Source: Hyphomicrobiales bacterium
GTDB taxonomy: Bacteria > Pseudomonadota > Alphaproteobacteria > Rhizobiales > Rhizobiaceae
Direction: 5' to 3'
Assembly: GCA_002401155.1 (NCBI GenBank)
Contig: NVSG01000001.1
Location: 310,001-374,000, forward strand
Length of the DNA stretch: 64,000 bases
A program made the position numbers and the translations under genes. Positions 1 to 8,167 of the stretch are shown here, one piece after another; position 1 is the stretch's first letter, and every line of letters starts with the position of its first letter. The notes beneath the pieces are model-generated. The model saw only the letters and a list, made by a program, of their open reading frames with translations, did no database searches and had not been told where the DNA came from.

Positions 1-536
1 CTGCGAAACATTTATTTTGGTTGGGCAAAAATAGCGTCGACATTGTTCCATTTACACGGTTACCTTGTAATTCCGTGACAATAGCTGTTCGCTCTGGTCT
101 TGCTTGTGGCCGCTAACGATGGCTCGGATGATCTGCCTTTGTTGTGAGGGCCGTTTTTTAAAGGACTCTGTCCCTTTTCTATTTCCAATTATTTATCGGC
201 TTGAGCAATAGGCCGCGTCGCTGAGGCCTCCCAGGTTGAGACACTCTTCACAGAACCGCCAGTTGAAGCTTTCGAAATACGCGTTTACAACGGGCGCATA
301 TGGACGGGCAACAACCGTCAGGCTGAAAATTCAGTTGTATGAATATCCGGTAGCAGGCGCAAAACGGTAACGGTTGCCGATCTGAGGAAGGCCTAGACAC
401 AATCCATGTGTGTGAGATTTGCACCTTAGCCAAATCAGGCCAAAAAAAGAAAACACGAAGGTTAAATCATCAAAGTAAGAACGCCAAACAAGCAAATGCC
501 AATTTGTTAGTTATTTCATGGTGTTACGGAAAATCA
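1..536. other. Non-coding left edge
   Basis: I see no convincing gene here. Short open frames exist on both strands, but none shows a recognisable motif, a ribosome binding site or protein-like composition. This is the chromosomal flank left of the tRNA-Thr island, so it may hold remnants of earlier insertions that I cannot identify. Confidence 0.5.
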
Positions 537-581
537 GTGGTGCCCACACGGACTCGAACCGCGGACTTATTTATTACAAAT
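537..581. repeat. Partial tRNA-Thr copy, likely att site of island
   Basis: About 45 bases repeat, in the same orientation, positions 5780-5826, which cover the 3' half of the intact tRNA-Thr (acceptor 3' strand, T arm, variable loop and anticodon arm). The copy lacks two C residues in the acceptor strand and has a few substitutions. Between these, a run of 21 bases is identical. It has no 5' half and cannot fold as a tRNA. Integrases that use tRNA 3' ends leave exactly such a displaced repeat at the far end of an island. Confidence 0.75.
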
Positions 582-608
582 TCTAGTCTACCAAACGAAA
601 ACAATGAC

Positions 609-2867
609 TTAGGTGACGGCTATCAACATGTTTGAATAGTATCGCTTGAACAGCTTTGGCCATTCATCTCCCATGTTATCCTCAGTGATTACATCTAGTT
701 TTTTGGTCCGGTTCAGGATGCTATCTCGAAATTCAATTGCTGGATCTAACTCATCTTTTTTGTTGAGGGGACCGACCCTGTCAACAAGAGAAATGATAGC
801 CTCAGCGCGTAAGCGTTCTGCAGGAATATCAAAATCAAGCAACTTATCACCATCCACTGTGATATTACCTAAAGCAGACCGCCATCTATCCTTGTCGAAT
901 TTGATTGGTTCATTTGACGCAAAAAGAAAATGCTCAAAACGTGCTACATGCGGAAACACGCTGGCTCCTGTTTTTTGGACAGAGTCTGAACTGGTTGTGT
1001 TGTAGAAATAAATCCCCCCCGGGTTCAGATGACTTTTAACTTGCTTTAAGAATTCAACAGAGAGCAAGTTACTGGCACCAGACCGCCAAAAAAAGGTGGT
1101 GTTAGCAACAATTACATCAAATTTTTCATCAGGGTTTCGCCGTAACCAACGGCGACCATCATCAATAACAATGTCAATTTTTGGGTTGGTCAAGACCGAT
1201 TGTACACTGGGATATTTTTCTATTAATTCAAGATAACCTCGATTTATTTCAACCGCGGTCACATGTTCAACTGTCTTGATATTTGACAAAATTTGCGTCC
1301 AGGCTCCCATGGACAAACCTATTACTAGAATTTTTTTCGGGCCTGGGTGAATGGCTGTAATTGCTGTGGCTCTATACAATCCATTGCGATCTTCCATTAA
1401 GTTTACATGTACGGTTCCGTCATAAACCCCTGTGCCAAACACAGTCTTATTTCCTGTAATTGCGACAACTCCACTTTTTGTTTCTGAGATATTTGCAAAC
1501 TTAGAACTGGAGGTATTCGTTGCACCAAATTGTAGTTTTTCATACACCAAATGATGTAGTTTGGGAGATATCACATCAAACATCGGAAGCAATACGATAG
1601 CAAAAGCCACAAAACTTACGGTACGGAGCATTTTGTTAGGTTGGTAGAATAAAAATATGATGGTTACAGCTGATCCCAAGGTGAATAATATCGCAGCAAC
1701 CCTGTGTAACTGAAAATTATCGAGCAACCAAAGACCCGTTATGATTGTGCCGCTTGTAGAACCTATAATGTTAGCGACGTACAGATAGCTAACCCGCTTC
1801 CCAGATGATCTTCCCGCACGAATGGAAAGGTCACTTATCAATGGCAGTAAAGCTCCGAAACTTGCAGCTGCAATTATTAGCATAATCGCAGAAACCCCTA
1901 AACTCAGGGGCCCCAAATTAATCAAAGCAGGGATCGTTAAAAACCCCGCAATGTTTGCTATAATAAACAACAGGGCAAAGGGGAGATATTGCCATTGGCT
2001 TACTTTGTTTCTGAAGCTCTTGATATGACTGCGGGAGATGCTTGCTCCCAAGGCGATACCCGCGAGAAAAAGACCTAAGACAATTGGGAGGGCATAAGCG
2101 GTACCGCCATAAAAAAGAAAAAAAGCTCGGGTCCAAAGAATCTCGTAAGACAGTGAAATGAAACCAGCAATACCGGTCAAGAAAATGGTAACTGTCGGAT
2201 TTAGTAAGGTTTGTGGTTTTTCTGAATGTTCGAGATCTGCTTGAGATGGTGATACCTGTTCATCTTCAAGAATCAATGAATTCTGTTTCTTCCCTATCAC
2301 CAAAACCAGAGCACCAAAGCCAACAAGTATGTTCATGGTCACGGCAATATATATAGAACCTTGCATGCCAAAAGTTCCAAATAACACGAAGGCACCAACA
2401 AAACAGGCGACTGCAGAACCCCAAGTATTAACAGAATATAGCAAACTTACCGACTGCCCAACTTGCTGGCCATTTCGAACCAGATGCATCAGCAGCAAAG
2501 GTAGTGTTGCACCCATGAGAAAAGTTGGGATTAACACAGTTACAAAAGAAACAAGGAAGGTACTTACGGGCCCCAGCCCAATGGTTATTTGACCAACATA
2601 ATCAATTATTGCCAACGAAAAGAAACCAAAAATTCCTATTGAAAGCTCAAAGATTCCAAACAGAAAAAGTGGTGATATCTTTGATTGCAGTGATAAGCGC
2701 CCACCGGCCAAACTACCAATCCCGAGGCCTAACATAAACGAGCTAACCACTAAGGTAACAGCTTCAATATTCGTCCCAAATATTCCAAAGAGTGCGCGTT
2801 GCCATAAAATTTGGTAAATTAGTGCCGGAAACCCAGACATAAAAAAGAAAATCAGGAGAAAGCGCAT
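609..2867 (-). CDS. Membrane-fused spermidine-synthase-like protein
   Basis: The protein has 752 residues. Roughly the first 460 form many hydrophobic segments in two blocks, separated by a polar loop near residues 200-225, resembling the MFS-like half of fused MFS/spermidine synthase proteins. The C-terminal part (about 480-720) is a Rossmann-type aminopropyltransferase-like domain: a glycine-rich ILVIGLSMGAWTQIL segment, the acidic AVEINRGY strand end and IDDGRRWLRR. The aspartate-rich substrate motif expected in true spermidine synthases is replaced by ANTTFFWRSGAS, so polyamine synthesis is doubtful. A membrane-bound transferase of unknown substrate is more likely. It is the only apparently intact gene of the island. 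Upstream sequence is very AT-rich. The fused family architecture is fairly clear; the function is not. Confidence 0.7.
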   Translation of the reverse strand: MRFLLIFFFMSGFPALIYQILWQRALFGIFGTNIEAVTLVVSSFMLGLGIGSLAGGRLSLQSKISPLFLFGIFELSIGIFGFFSLAIIDYVGQITIGLGPVSTFLVSFVTVLIPTFLMGATLPLLLMHLVRNGQQVGQSVSLLYSVNTWGSAVACFVGAFVLFGTFGMQGSIYIAVTMNILVGFGALVLVIGKKQNSLILEDEQVSPSQADLEHSEKPQTLLNPTVTIFLTGIAGFISLSYEILWTRAFFLFYGGTAYALPIVLGLFLAGIALGASISRSHIKSFRNKVSQWQYLPFALLFIIANIAGFLTIPALINLGPLSLGVSAIMLIIAAASFGALLPLISDLSIRAGRSSGKRVSYLYVANIIGSTSGTIITGLWLLDNFQLHRVAAILFTLGSAVTIIFLFYQPNKMLRTVSFVAFAIVLLPMFDVISPKLHHLVYEKLQFGATNTSSSKFANISETKSGVVAITGNKTVFGTGVYDGTVHVNLMEDRNGLYRATAITAIHPGPKKILVIGLSMGAWTQILSNIKTVEHVTAVEINRGYLELIEKYPSVQSVLTNPKIDIVIDDGRRWLRRNPDEKFDVIVANTTFFWRSGASNLLSVEFLKQVKSHLNPGGIYFYNTTSSDSVQKTGASVFPHVARFEHFLFASNEPIKFDKDRWRSALGNITVDGDKLLDFDIPAERLRAEAIISLVDRVGPLNKKDELDPAIEFRDSILNRTKKLDVITEDNMGDEWPKLFKRYYSNMLIAVT

Positions 2868-3374
2868 AAATAGGAAACCTTTTATAAATTTTCTATATCA
2901 CCAATAATTCAAATAATAATATACTTTGTATGGAATACGTAAAAATATGAGATAACACATTACTATATACTTATTCTTATCGATATATATTCTATTTATT
3001 AATTTTTAATTTAGAGAATTGTCAAATATTGAAATATTTTCCGAAAAAATTGAAAATTACTCCAATTTAGGCAATATAATTATTATGTTGCAATATATTA
3101 TTGTCTATACACAAAGTGTTTGCCGCCAACTCTCAACAAAATGCAATAGAGGTGGATTTTTCTATGAGCCAACACCTTTGTTACGCGATGATATGAATCA
3201 TCTTTCACGCGGTTTTACAGTACAGGATGGCAATTACCTGTCAGTTCGCTGGCCGGGCGATGTGTACAGATTTTCGCTGGAGTTCTTAGCGATGATGAGA
3301 GAAATTCAATCCTGAGGTCGGGAGTAACGACACACCTCAAACCAAAGGCGGCCAAGTATTCTAATTTAGCATAT
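2868..3374. other. AT-rich spacer in island
   Basis: The stretch from about 2880 to 3120 is strikingly AT-rich, with runs of TATA-like sequence, unlike the flanking genes. It separates the spermidine-synthase-like gene from the secretion remnants. It may contain the promoter of the minus-strand gene starting at 2867. The right part holds a possible gene fragment, listed separately. Confidence 0.4.
3150..3315 (+). pseudogene. Possible C-terminal fragment of a lost enzyme
   Basis: The plus frame ending at 3315 encodes a short soluble-looking tail containing FTVQDGNYLSVRWPGD followed by an amphipathic helix. This pattern resembles the C-terminal end of DJ-1/PfpI-type proteins, but I cannot confirm it. 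No credible start codon or ribosome binding site lies near it, and the preceding sequence is AT-rich and not protein-like. I treat it as a possible fragment brought in with the island. It could also be a chance frame. Confidence 0.25.
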
Positions 3375-4704
3375 TTAATCTTCACGAAAAGCCCGTCTCA
3401 TCTGATCTGTTAGCGGCTTGAATAGATAATTTAACAGCGTACGTCCCCCCGTTTTAATGAATGTTTCTGCCGGCATTCCGGGGATGAGTTTCAGGTTTTT
3501 GAGTTTTGCCAGTTCGCTGTCTGGCACTTCAACGGTTATTCGATAAAACGCTACGCCTGTATTTTCCTGAATGATTGTGTTGGGTGATATGGTTTTGACA
3601 AAACCATCCAGTTCAGGCGCTGTCCGTTGGTCGAAGGCTGAGAAGCGAACCCTTGCCTGCTGTCCAATTACTAATTTATCGATAAACTGAGGCTCTACGT
3701 TGGCCTCCACAACCAAGGTGTCATCCTGTGATATAATCTGTAATATTCCTGCTCCCGGCCCCACAACGCCCCCGATGGTAAAGATGTTGAGTTCATGAAT
3801 GATACCTGAGACTGGCGCCACGATATCTACCCGGTTGAGTTGCTGCATTGTTGCATAGAGCTGTTGGGTGGTGTCGTTGATCTCGGTTTGGGTTTTCTGC
3901 AATTCACCTAGCACTTCTTGCCGAAACTCACGCTCCACCTGCAATATTTGAATATTGGTTTCACTGATGGAGTTTTTGATGCGGGCAAGATCAGCATCAT
4001 GCTCTGCATTCTGCCCCAAAATATCTTCTAACTGCCGCTCTAAAGCCAACGTGCGCGTGATCGGCGCAAACCCTTTTTTATGTAGTTCATTAGCCCCATC
4101 AAATTCTCTTTTGAGCAAATTATATTGTCTTAACTTGGAATTTTTGAGTGCCGTTGTTCCCCGAATTTGATGACTGAACTGCTCTTTCTTCTCATTCAAC
4201 TGGTCAATCTGTCCCTGTCTGAAAACCGCACGAGCCTTGAATAATTCAATCTGACTTTCCAGAATGACTTCATTGAGCTCAATTCCCAATTGTTCCAGAA
4301 TTGGTTCGCTAAAAATTATTTCATCCTTGTGATTGCGCTCTGCTGTTAGCCGTGCTCTGCGCGCTAATGCATCCATCAATCGGTTTGAGTAAATCTTTCT
4401 GTTAGCCTCCAATGACAAGCTATCAAGGCGAACTAAAAGTTGGCCTTTTTTTACCAGGTCACCGTTTTCAACGTGAAGTTCTGCAACAACCCCACCATCC
4501 AGATGCTGAATGGTTTTTGGTCTGCCCTGAACCGGCAATTGTACCGGGAGCAATTATTGCACTCGAAAGGTTCGCATAGGACGCCTAACCACCAATACCA
4601 GCGAACAAAAGCAACATGACCAGAAAACCGATGATGAGCGCGGGTCTGGTAGCCGTTTTGGGAAATAGCGCATCAGTTTCATTGGGGAAGTTAAGGCTAT
4701 TCAT
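3375..4704 (-). pseudogene. Broken type I secretion membrane fusion protein (HlyD/PrtE-like)
   Basis: The reading frame starts at ATG 4704, overlapping the end of the ABC fragment by eight bases, as in intact type I secretion operons. It encodes a short cytoplasmic start and one membrane segment (ALIIGFLVMLLLFAGIGG). An in-frame TAG at 4585-4587, probably a former Trp codon, stops it. Past it the same frame reads ASYANLSSAIIAPGTIA. A one-base shift near 4535 is then needed to continue into GRPKTIQHLDGGVV, the lipoyl/barrel-sandwich region. The remaining body to 3375 is intact: a long coiled coil, the second half of the lipoyl domain and a beta-barrel domain. With two inactivating lesions no periplasmic adaptor would be made. 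The family would link an inner-membrane ABC exporter to a TolC-like channel. Confidence 0.75.
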
Positions 4705-5086
4705 TGGCATGCAACACTCTAATTTTTTGTTTTTTCCCAGTACCTTCCACAGGTTTGGTAAATTTGCGCAAAACCTCTTCTTTTGGCCCAAACTCCATTT
4801 GCTTTCCATCTTGGAGCATCAGCACATAGTTGACCGCTGCTATGGCGCTCGGACGATGCGCCATGACAACTAGAGTTGAACCTTGCTCTCGCAAGCTGGA
4901 GATAGCATTTGTTAGCGCTGCATCTCCCTCTGGATCCAGGTTGGAATTGGGTTCATCCAGCACAATCAGTTTTGGTTTTCGAAACACCGCTCTTGCGAGA
5001 GCAATACGCTGTATCTGCCCTCCTGAAAGGACTGAGTTGCCGGAAAACACCTCAGTTGCATAGCTGGATGGTAGCTTGAGGATCAA
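4697..5086 (-). pseudogene. C-terminal fragment of type I secretion ABC ATPase (PrtD/HlyB-like)
   Basis: Only the last ~129 residues of an ABC exporter remain. They include the signature motif LSGGQIQRIALARA, Walker B LIVLDEPNSNLD and the switch histidine in VVMAHRPSAIA. The transmembrane domain, Walker A and Q-loop are gone. Immediately upstream, sequence switches to the truncated integrase with no shared frame, so this is a deletion product rather than a short natural protein. The fragment ends eight bases inside the start of the broken membrane fusion gene, preserving the original operon order of ATPase then adaptor. The asparagine-containing D-loop region (EPNSNLD) is typical of the PrtD/AprD group exporting RTX-type proteases and surface proteins. 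Confidence 0.8.
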
Positions 5087-5628
5087 ATCGCTATTGCATA
5101 CCGAAACACCGCACCAATAGTCGATCTCAGCCTATGCGCTGTTTCATACAGTTCTTTGGCCTCGACCTTTTTGAGTGTTCTAAGAACCAACGCAGAAGAA
5201 ATATCTCGCATTGGCTTTCGTCCAAAATCTTTGTTGGTCATTGCAATGAACGACGACACTTTTTTGAGCGTAGCGGGCGCTCGCCCTTCAATGGTAATTT
5301 TCGCTAGATAATGCGCCGCGATTTTTTCAAACGTATTGTTATTCTCTTCTTGAGTTAAGGCAGCCTTTTCCTTTTTCGCCTCGCCGGGGTTTATTCCAGC
5401 GGCAACCAGTACTCTGGCCTCATCCCGCTTTTATCGCACCTTGAGCAACGACACGGCAGGGTATTTACCAAAAGACAGCAAGCCCTCTTTGCCATTCAGT
5501 CGGTATTTGAAACGAAACAACTTGGAACCATTTGGCTGCACCGAAACAAACAGACCATCAAAATCACTTACTTTATAGGGTTTTCCCTTGGGTTTGAGGT
5601 TCTTTACCTTCAAATCAGTTAGCGCCAT
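5087..5628 (-). pseudogene. Truncated P4-type tyrosine integrase
   Basis: Translation from ATG 5628 gives MALTDLKVKNLKPKGKPYKV and then RFKYRLNGKEGLLSFGKYPA, the arm-binding N-terminal domain (DUF4102 type) of P4-like integrases. A TAA at 5431-5433 interrupts it in frame. The family has Glu or similar at this point, so a single GAA-to-TAA change is likely. Beyond the stop the same frame continues as KRDEARVLVAAGINPGEAKK and into the core-binding domain, ending at STIGAVFRYAIAI. There the sequence changes abruptly to the ABC transporter fragment at 5086. The catalytic domain with the Arg-His-Tyr residues is absent. A longer start at 5643 is possible. Its position beside the tRNA-Thr 3' end marks it as the island's own integrase. 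Confidence 0.85.
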
Positions 5629-5780
5629 TGGGGGTACCATCATTTCCTAAAAAATGCCCATACCCCCAAAACCATTGGGATTTGGCCAAATTTGGCTGGA
5701 TAGCATAGGACGACAAATCCTGCACAGCCCTTATACACTAAGGGTTACCGGATGTCATTGGACTATTCTGGATGAGAAAG

Positions 5781-5856
5781 TGGTGCCCCCACACGGACTC
5801 GAACCGCGGACCTATTGATTACAAATCAATTGCTCTACCAGCTGAGCTATAGGGGC
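5781..5856 (-). tRNA. tRNA-Thr (anticodon TGT)
   Basis: Read on the minus strand, the 76-base gene starts GCCCCTATAGCTCAG and ends with an encoded CCA. The acceptor pairs GCCCCTA with TGGGGGC (one G-T pair). The anticodon stem ATTGA/TCAAT encloses the loop TTTGTAA, giving anticodon TGT. The T arm contains GGTTCGAGTCC. Its 3' half is the insertion target of the neighbouring island, which regenerated an intact tRNA. Confidence 0.95.
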
Positions 5857-5932
5857 ACTTTGGCTGGGAATAGCACATTTTTCGCGCCTGTCCATACCTT
5901 GTTTTGTTGTTTCTGGAATTTGTTTGAATTGA

Positions 5933-5974
5933 AGCCCTGAATTCTGGATAGAACAGCAGATTTCAGGGCTTTTC
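5933..5974. terminator. Possible hairpin terminator
   Basis: AGCCCTGA at 5933 and TCAGGGCT ending at 5970 form an eight-pair stem, with a loop of about 22 bases, followed by TTTT. The loop is long, so termination is uncertain. It lies between tRNA-Thr, transcribed leftwards, and the plus-strand secreted protein gene. Confidence 0.3.
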
Positions 5975-6120
5975 GCCGTTTATTTCATTGGGTTTATGTT
6001 TCCATATTAACCATGGTGCCTGGTTGTTTGAAGCCGGACATGCCATTTTTCCTTTTTTGGCGCGGTTTTTGCTTTGGGTGGGGCAAGACCTTCTGATGTG
6101 TCTCAAAAAAGGATATCCAA

Positions 6121-6768
6121 ATGTTCAGCGTTGATTTTCCCCTATCTCGCCTTTTTCGCTCCTCGTCCCGTTTGGCCGGTATTGCATTGGCGCTAACGCT
6201 GACGGCTGGTTTTAGCGGTGTTTCTGACCTTGAGGCTAATGCCTCCAGTAAGTCGTGGCATAAATCCGGCGGCCATTACTCGGTCAGAGCGCGTCACACA
6301 GGCTCACGGCATAGGACAAGACGCCATTTTGGCCACAACAAATATCGCGGGCACTCGCGACAATACGGAATCTATCGTCAAAATAATTATCCAAGACATC
6401 TCTTTATCGGACGCTCGCTCAGAGATTTTCGTTCCTCGGGCGTTAGCCTTGGACACCGTCATTATCGCGTAAGCACGCATAACTATGGCCGCGCGGGGTT
6501 GGTCATCACCAACCAGAACGGAGTTCGGATCATTTCAAATTATGGTCGTTCATACGATACCCAATATAATCCGGGCCCAACGATAAATGGCGTTAATATC
6601 AATGATAAATGCCCGCTGAATTTTCAATGTGGCCTGCGTGCCTATAATGACAATTCAGGTCCCAGAATAATCAGTCTGGGAAAAGGTGTCCACAAGACTG
6701 TGGGTAATCCCAACATCGAAAAAATCGGCCCGCCTAAAGTCATCACCTATTCAGATAGAATTAATTAA
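6121..6768 (+). CDS. Secreted His/Arg-rich protein of unknown function
   Basis: I do not recognise this 215-residue protein. It begins with a basic stretch and a hydrophobic segment (LAGIALALTLTAGFSG), consistent with a Sec signal peptide cut near residue 40. The mature N-terminal part (about 45-110) is very rich in His, Arg, Tyr and Ser (for example HTGSRHRTRRHFGHNKYRGH), suggesting metal or polyanion binding. The C-terminal part is less biased, with two Cys (KCPLNFQCG) that could form a disulfide. The ribosome binding site AAGGA precedes ATG 6121 at good spacing. The gene converges on rlmB and overlaps its end by four bases. No neighbour suggests a pathway. Lipid or cell-envelope association is possible but unproven. 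Confidence 0.7.
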   Translation: MFSVDFPLSRLFRSSSRLAGIALALTLTAGFSGVSDLEANASSKSWHKSGGHYSVRARHTGSRHRTRRHFGHNKYRGHSRQYGIYRQNNYPRHLFIGRSLRDFRSSGVSLGHRHYRVSTHNYGRAGLVITNQNGVRIISNYGRSYDTQYNPGPTINGVNINDKCPLNFQCGLRAYNDNSGPRIISLGKGVHKTVGNPNIEKIGPPKVITYSDRIN

Positions 6769-7577
6769 GACGCATTCTTCAAATGGTTCTGCGCGATATA
6801 AAGCGACAGGGCCGTTGCATTAGATACATTCAGTGACTTAATCTTGCCCGGCATATCAATGCGGGCAAGATTCCGACATGATTCACGGGTTTTTTGGCGA
6901 AGCCCCTTGCCTTCCGCTCCCATAACCAGCGCAATCTTTTTGCCAGACATGGTATTTTCCAAATCTTCCGCCCCTTCGCTATCAAGGCCAATGGTTTGAA
7001 AATCCAGAAAATGAAGCTCTTCCATAGCGTGGGCAAGGTTTTTGACTTCAATCATATCAATCATATCAAGCGCACCTGAGGCGGATTTCGCCAACACACC
7101 GCTTTCCTTCGCGCTATGACGATGAGTGGAAATAACCGCACCTGCGCCCATGGCAACGGCAGAACGCAAAATCGCGCCCACATTATGCGGGTCTGTGATT
7201 TGATCCAAGAGCAGCACCAAATTGCACTCTTTCAAATCACCAAGATCTTTAGGCAAGAGAGGCTGAACCTCCAGCACAGCACCTTGGTGCACTGCATCAC
7301 GGCCAACCAGCGCATCCAGCTCGCGAGGTTCACGCTCGCGGATTTCAATCCCCTTCAACTGCGCATCACTTAGCGCCAAACGCTCAAGCCCATTCTTATT
7401 CACATGCAAGCGCCTGATGATGCGCTCAGGGTTTTCAACAGCATGACGCACAGCATGGAGACCATACAAGTAAACATCACCACCAGAACGTCCCTGACGC
7501 TTCCCCCCTGTTGGGCCGGAAGTGCGGGGCCTATTGCTGCGGTTTTTGTGATTTCTTGGATTTTGATGATTATTCAT
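6765..7577 (-). CDS. rlmB: 23S rRNA 2'-O-methyltransferase RlmB (SpoU/TrmH family)
   Basis: Members of this family use S-adenosylmethionine to methylate the 2'-OH of a guanosine (G2251 in E. coli numbering) in 23S rRNA. The protein has about 270 residues. After a basic, low-complexity N-terminal tail it shows the substrate-binding domain (VYLYGLHAVRHAVENPERII) and the SPOUT domain with its three knot motifs: LDQITDPHNVGAILRSA, LVMGAEGKGL and IDMPGKIKSLNVSNATAL. I chose ATG 7577 over an upstream TTG at 7601 because the family rarely extends further. No strong ribosome binding site is visible for either. A distinction from TrmH-type tRNA methylases rests on the N-terminal domain and overall length. 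Confidence 0.88.
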   Translation of the reverse strand: MNNHQNPRNHKNRSNRPRTSGPTGGKRQGRSGGDVYLYGLHAVRHAVENPERIIRRLHVNKNGLERLALSDAQLKGIEIREREPRELDALVGRDAVHQGAVLEVQPLLPKDLGDLKECNLVLLLDQITDPHNVGAILRSAVAMGAGAVISTHRHSAKESGVLAKSASGALDMIDMIEVKNLAHAMEELHFLDFQTIGLDSEGAEDLENTMSGKKIALVMGAEGKGLRQKTRESCRNLARIDMPGKIKSLNVSNATALSLYIAQNHLKNAS

Positions 7578-7712
7578 TGGGGTTCTATAGAACTGCACCA
7601 AGAGTGTGGCAAGGCGTATTCGGAATATGTCATCAGGCCTTGCTCCAACACCTGGCTAGCAAATTGGCGAAAAACAACACCGGCAACGGGAACATTCACC
7701 TGATCGCCCCCT

Positions 7713-8066
7713 GTGCCCCCTGTGATCGCCTCTGGCCAACAAACCATTTGGAGCTTAGATCGCATTGCTTTCGCTATGCCGGAACCTCGTGCGTCACACT
7801 CGAAAAATAAAAAACGTATAACAAGCATTTCAGCTGCATTCTTAGTAAATTCCATGTTGGTATTCGGTATTTCTGTTGGTGTTGGTACTTACAATTTCGG
7901 ACAGGAAACCTATTTTGACAACGTCAAATTTTCAAATGACCCCATTAATCTAGCCTACGATTTTGAACTGGCCGCAGTACCAATTCCCGCTGCCCTGCCG
8001 CTATTTGGTACAGGCCTTGCCATCATGGGCTTCATCGGCTGGCACAGAAAACGTCGTCAGGCCTAA
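7713..8066 (+). pseudogene. C-terminal remnant of a VPLPA-CTERM-type surface protein
   Basis: The end of this frame reads AAVPIPAALPLFGTGLAIMG and then GFIGWHRKRRQA. This is the tripartite sorting tail of the PEP/VPLPA-CTERM class: a Val-Pro motif, a hydrophobic helix and a basic end. The preceding ~35 residues (SVGVGTYNFGQETYFDNVKF onward) are typical of the last beta-strands of such secreted proteins. The N-terminal part of the frame has no signal peptide and is not protein-like, so the gene has probably lost its beginning. A terminator follows at 8092. Such proteins normally need an exosortase, and none is in this window. It may be a real short gene with an unrecognised start. Confidence 0.55.
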
Positions 8067-8091
8067 AATTCAATAAAATTGAAATAGCTTG

Positions 8092-8118
8092 AAACGGCCC
8101 CATAAGGGGCCGTTTTTT
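8092..8118 (+). terminator. Rho-independent terminator
   Basis: AAACGGCCCC and GGGGCCGTTT form a ten-pair stem with the four-base loop ATAA, and the T run continues (GTTTTTTAA). It sits 25 bases after the CTERM fragment. Its opposite strand could also act on transcripts coming from the acetyltransferase gene. Confidence 0.85.
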
Positions 8119-8167
8119 AAGGAATTGCCCCCCCTCACCGGCGGAAAAAACAAAGAGCCACATCAAT

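Larger units (their letters stand above)
537..5780. mobile_element. Decayed genomic island inserted at tRNA-Thr
   Basis: The element is bounded by a direct repeat of the tRNA-Thr 3' half (537-581 and 5780-5826). A P4-type integrase gene starts about 150 bases inside the tRNA end and reads away from the tRNA, the standard layout of tRNA-borne islands. Cargo is a spermidine-synthase-like membrane protein gene (609-2867), an AT-rich spacer, and broken type I secretion genes (3375-5086). The integrase has an in-frame stop and has lost its catalytic half, so the island cannot excise by itself. Boundaries are inferred from the repeat; the island was probably larger before an internal deletion near 5087. 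Confidence 0.7.

Noticed and set aside
537-581. Second tRNA-Thr gene
   Set aside because: Only the 3' half is present; the 5' acceptor and D arm are missing and the acceptor 3' strand has a two-base deletion.
248-635. Short overlapping frames on both strands in the left flank
   Set aside because: No motif, no ribosome binding site, and one runs through the partial tRNA copy.
7574-7855. Minus-strand frame of 93 codons upstream of rlmB
   Set aside because: No recognisable motif; it overlaps the rlmB start region and the CTERM fragment on the other strand.
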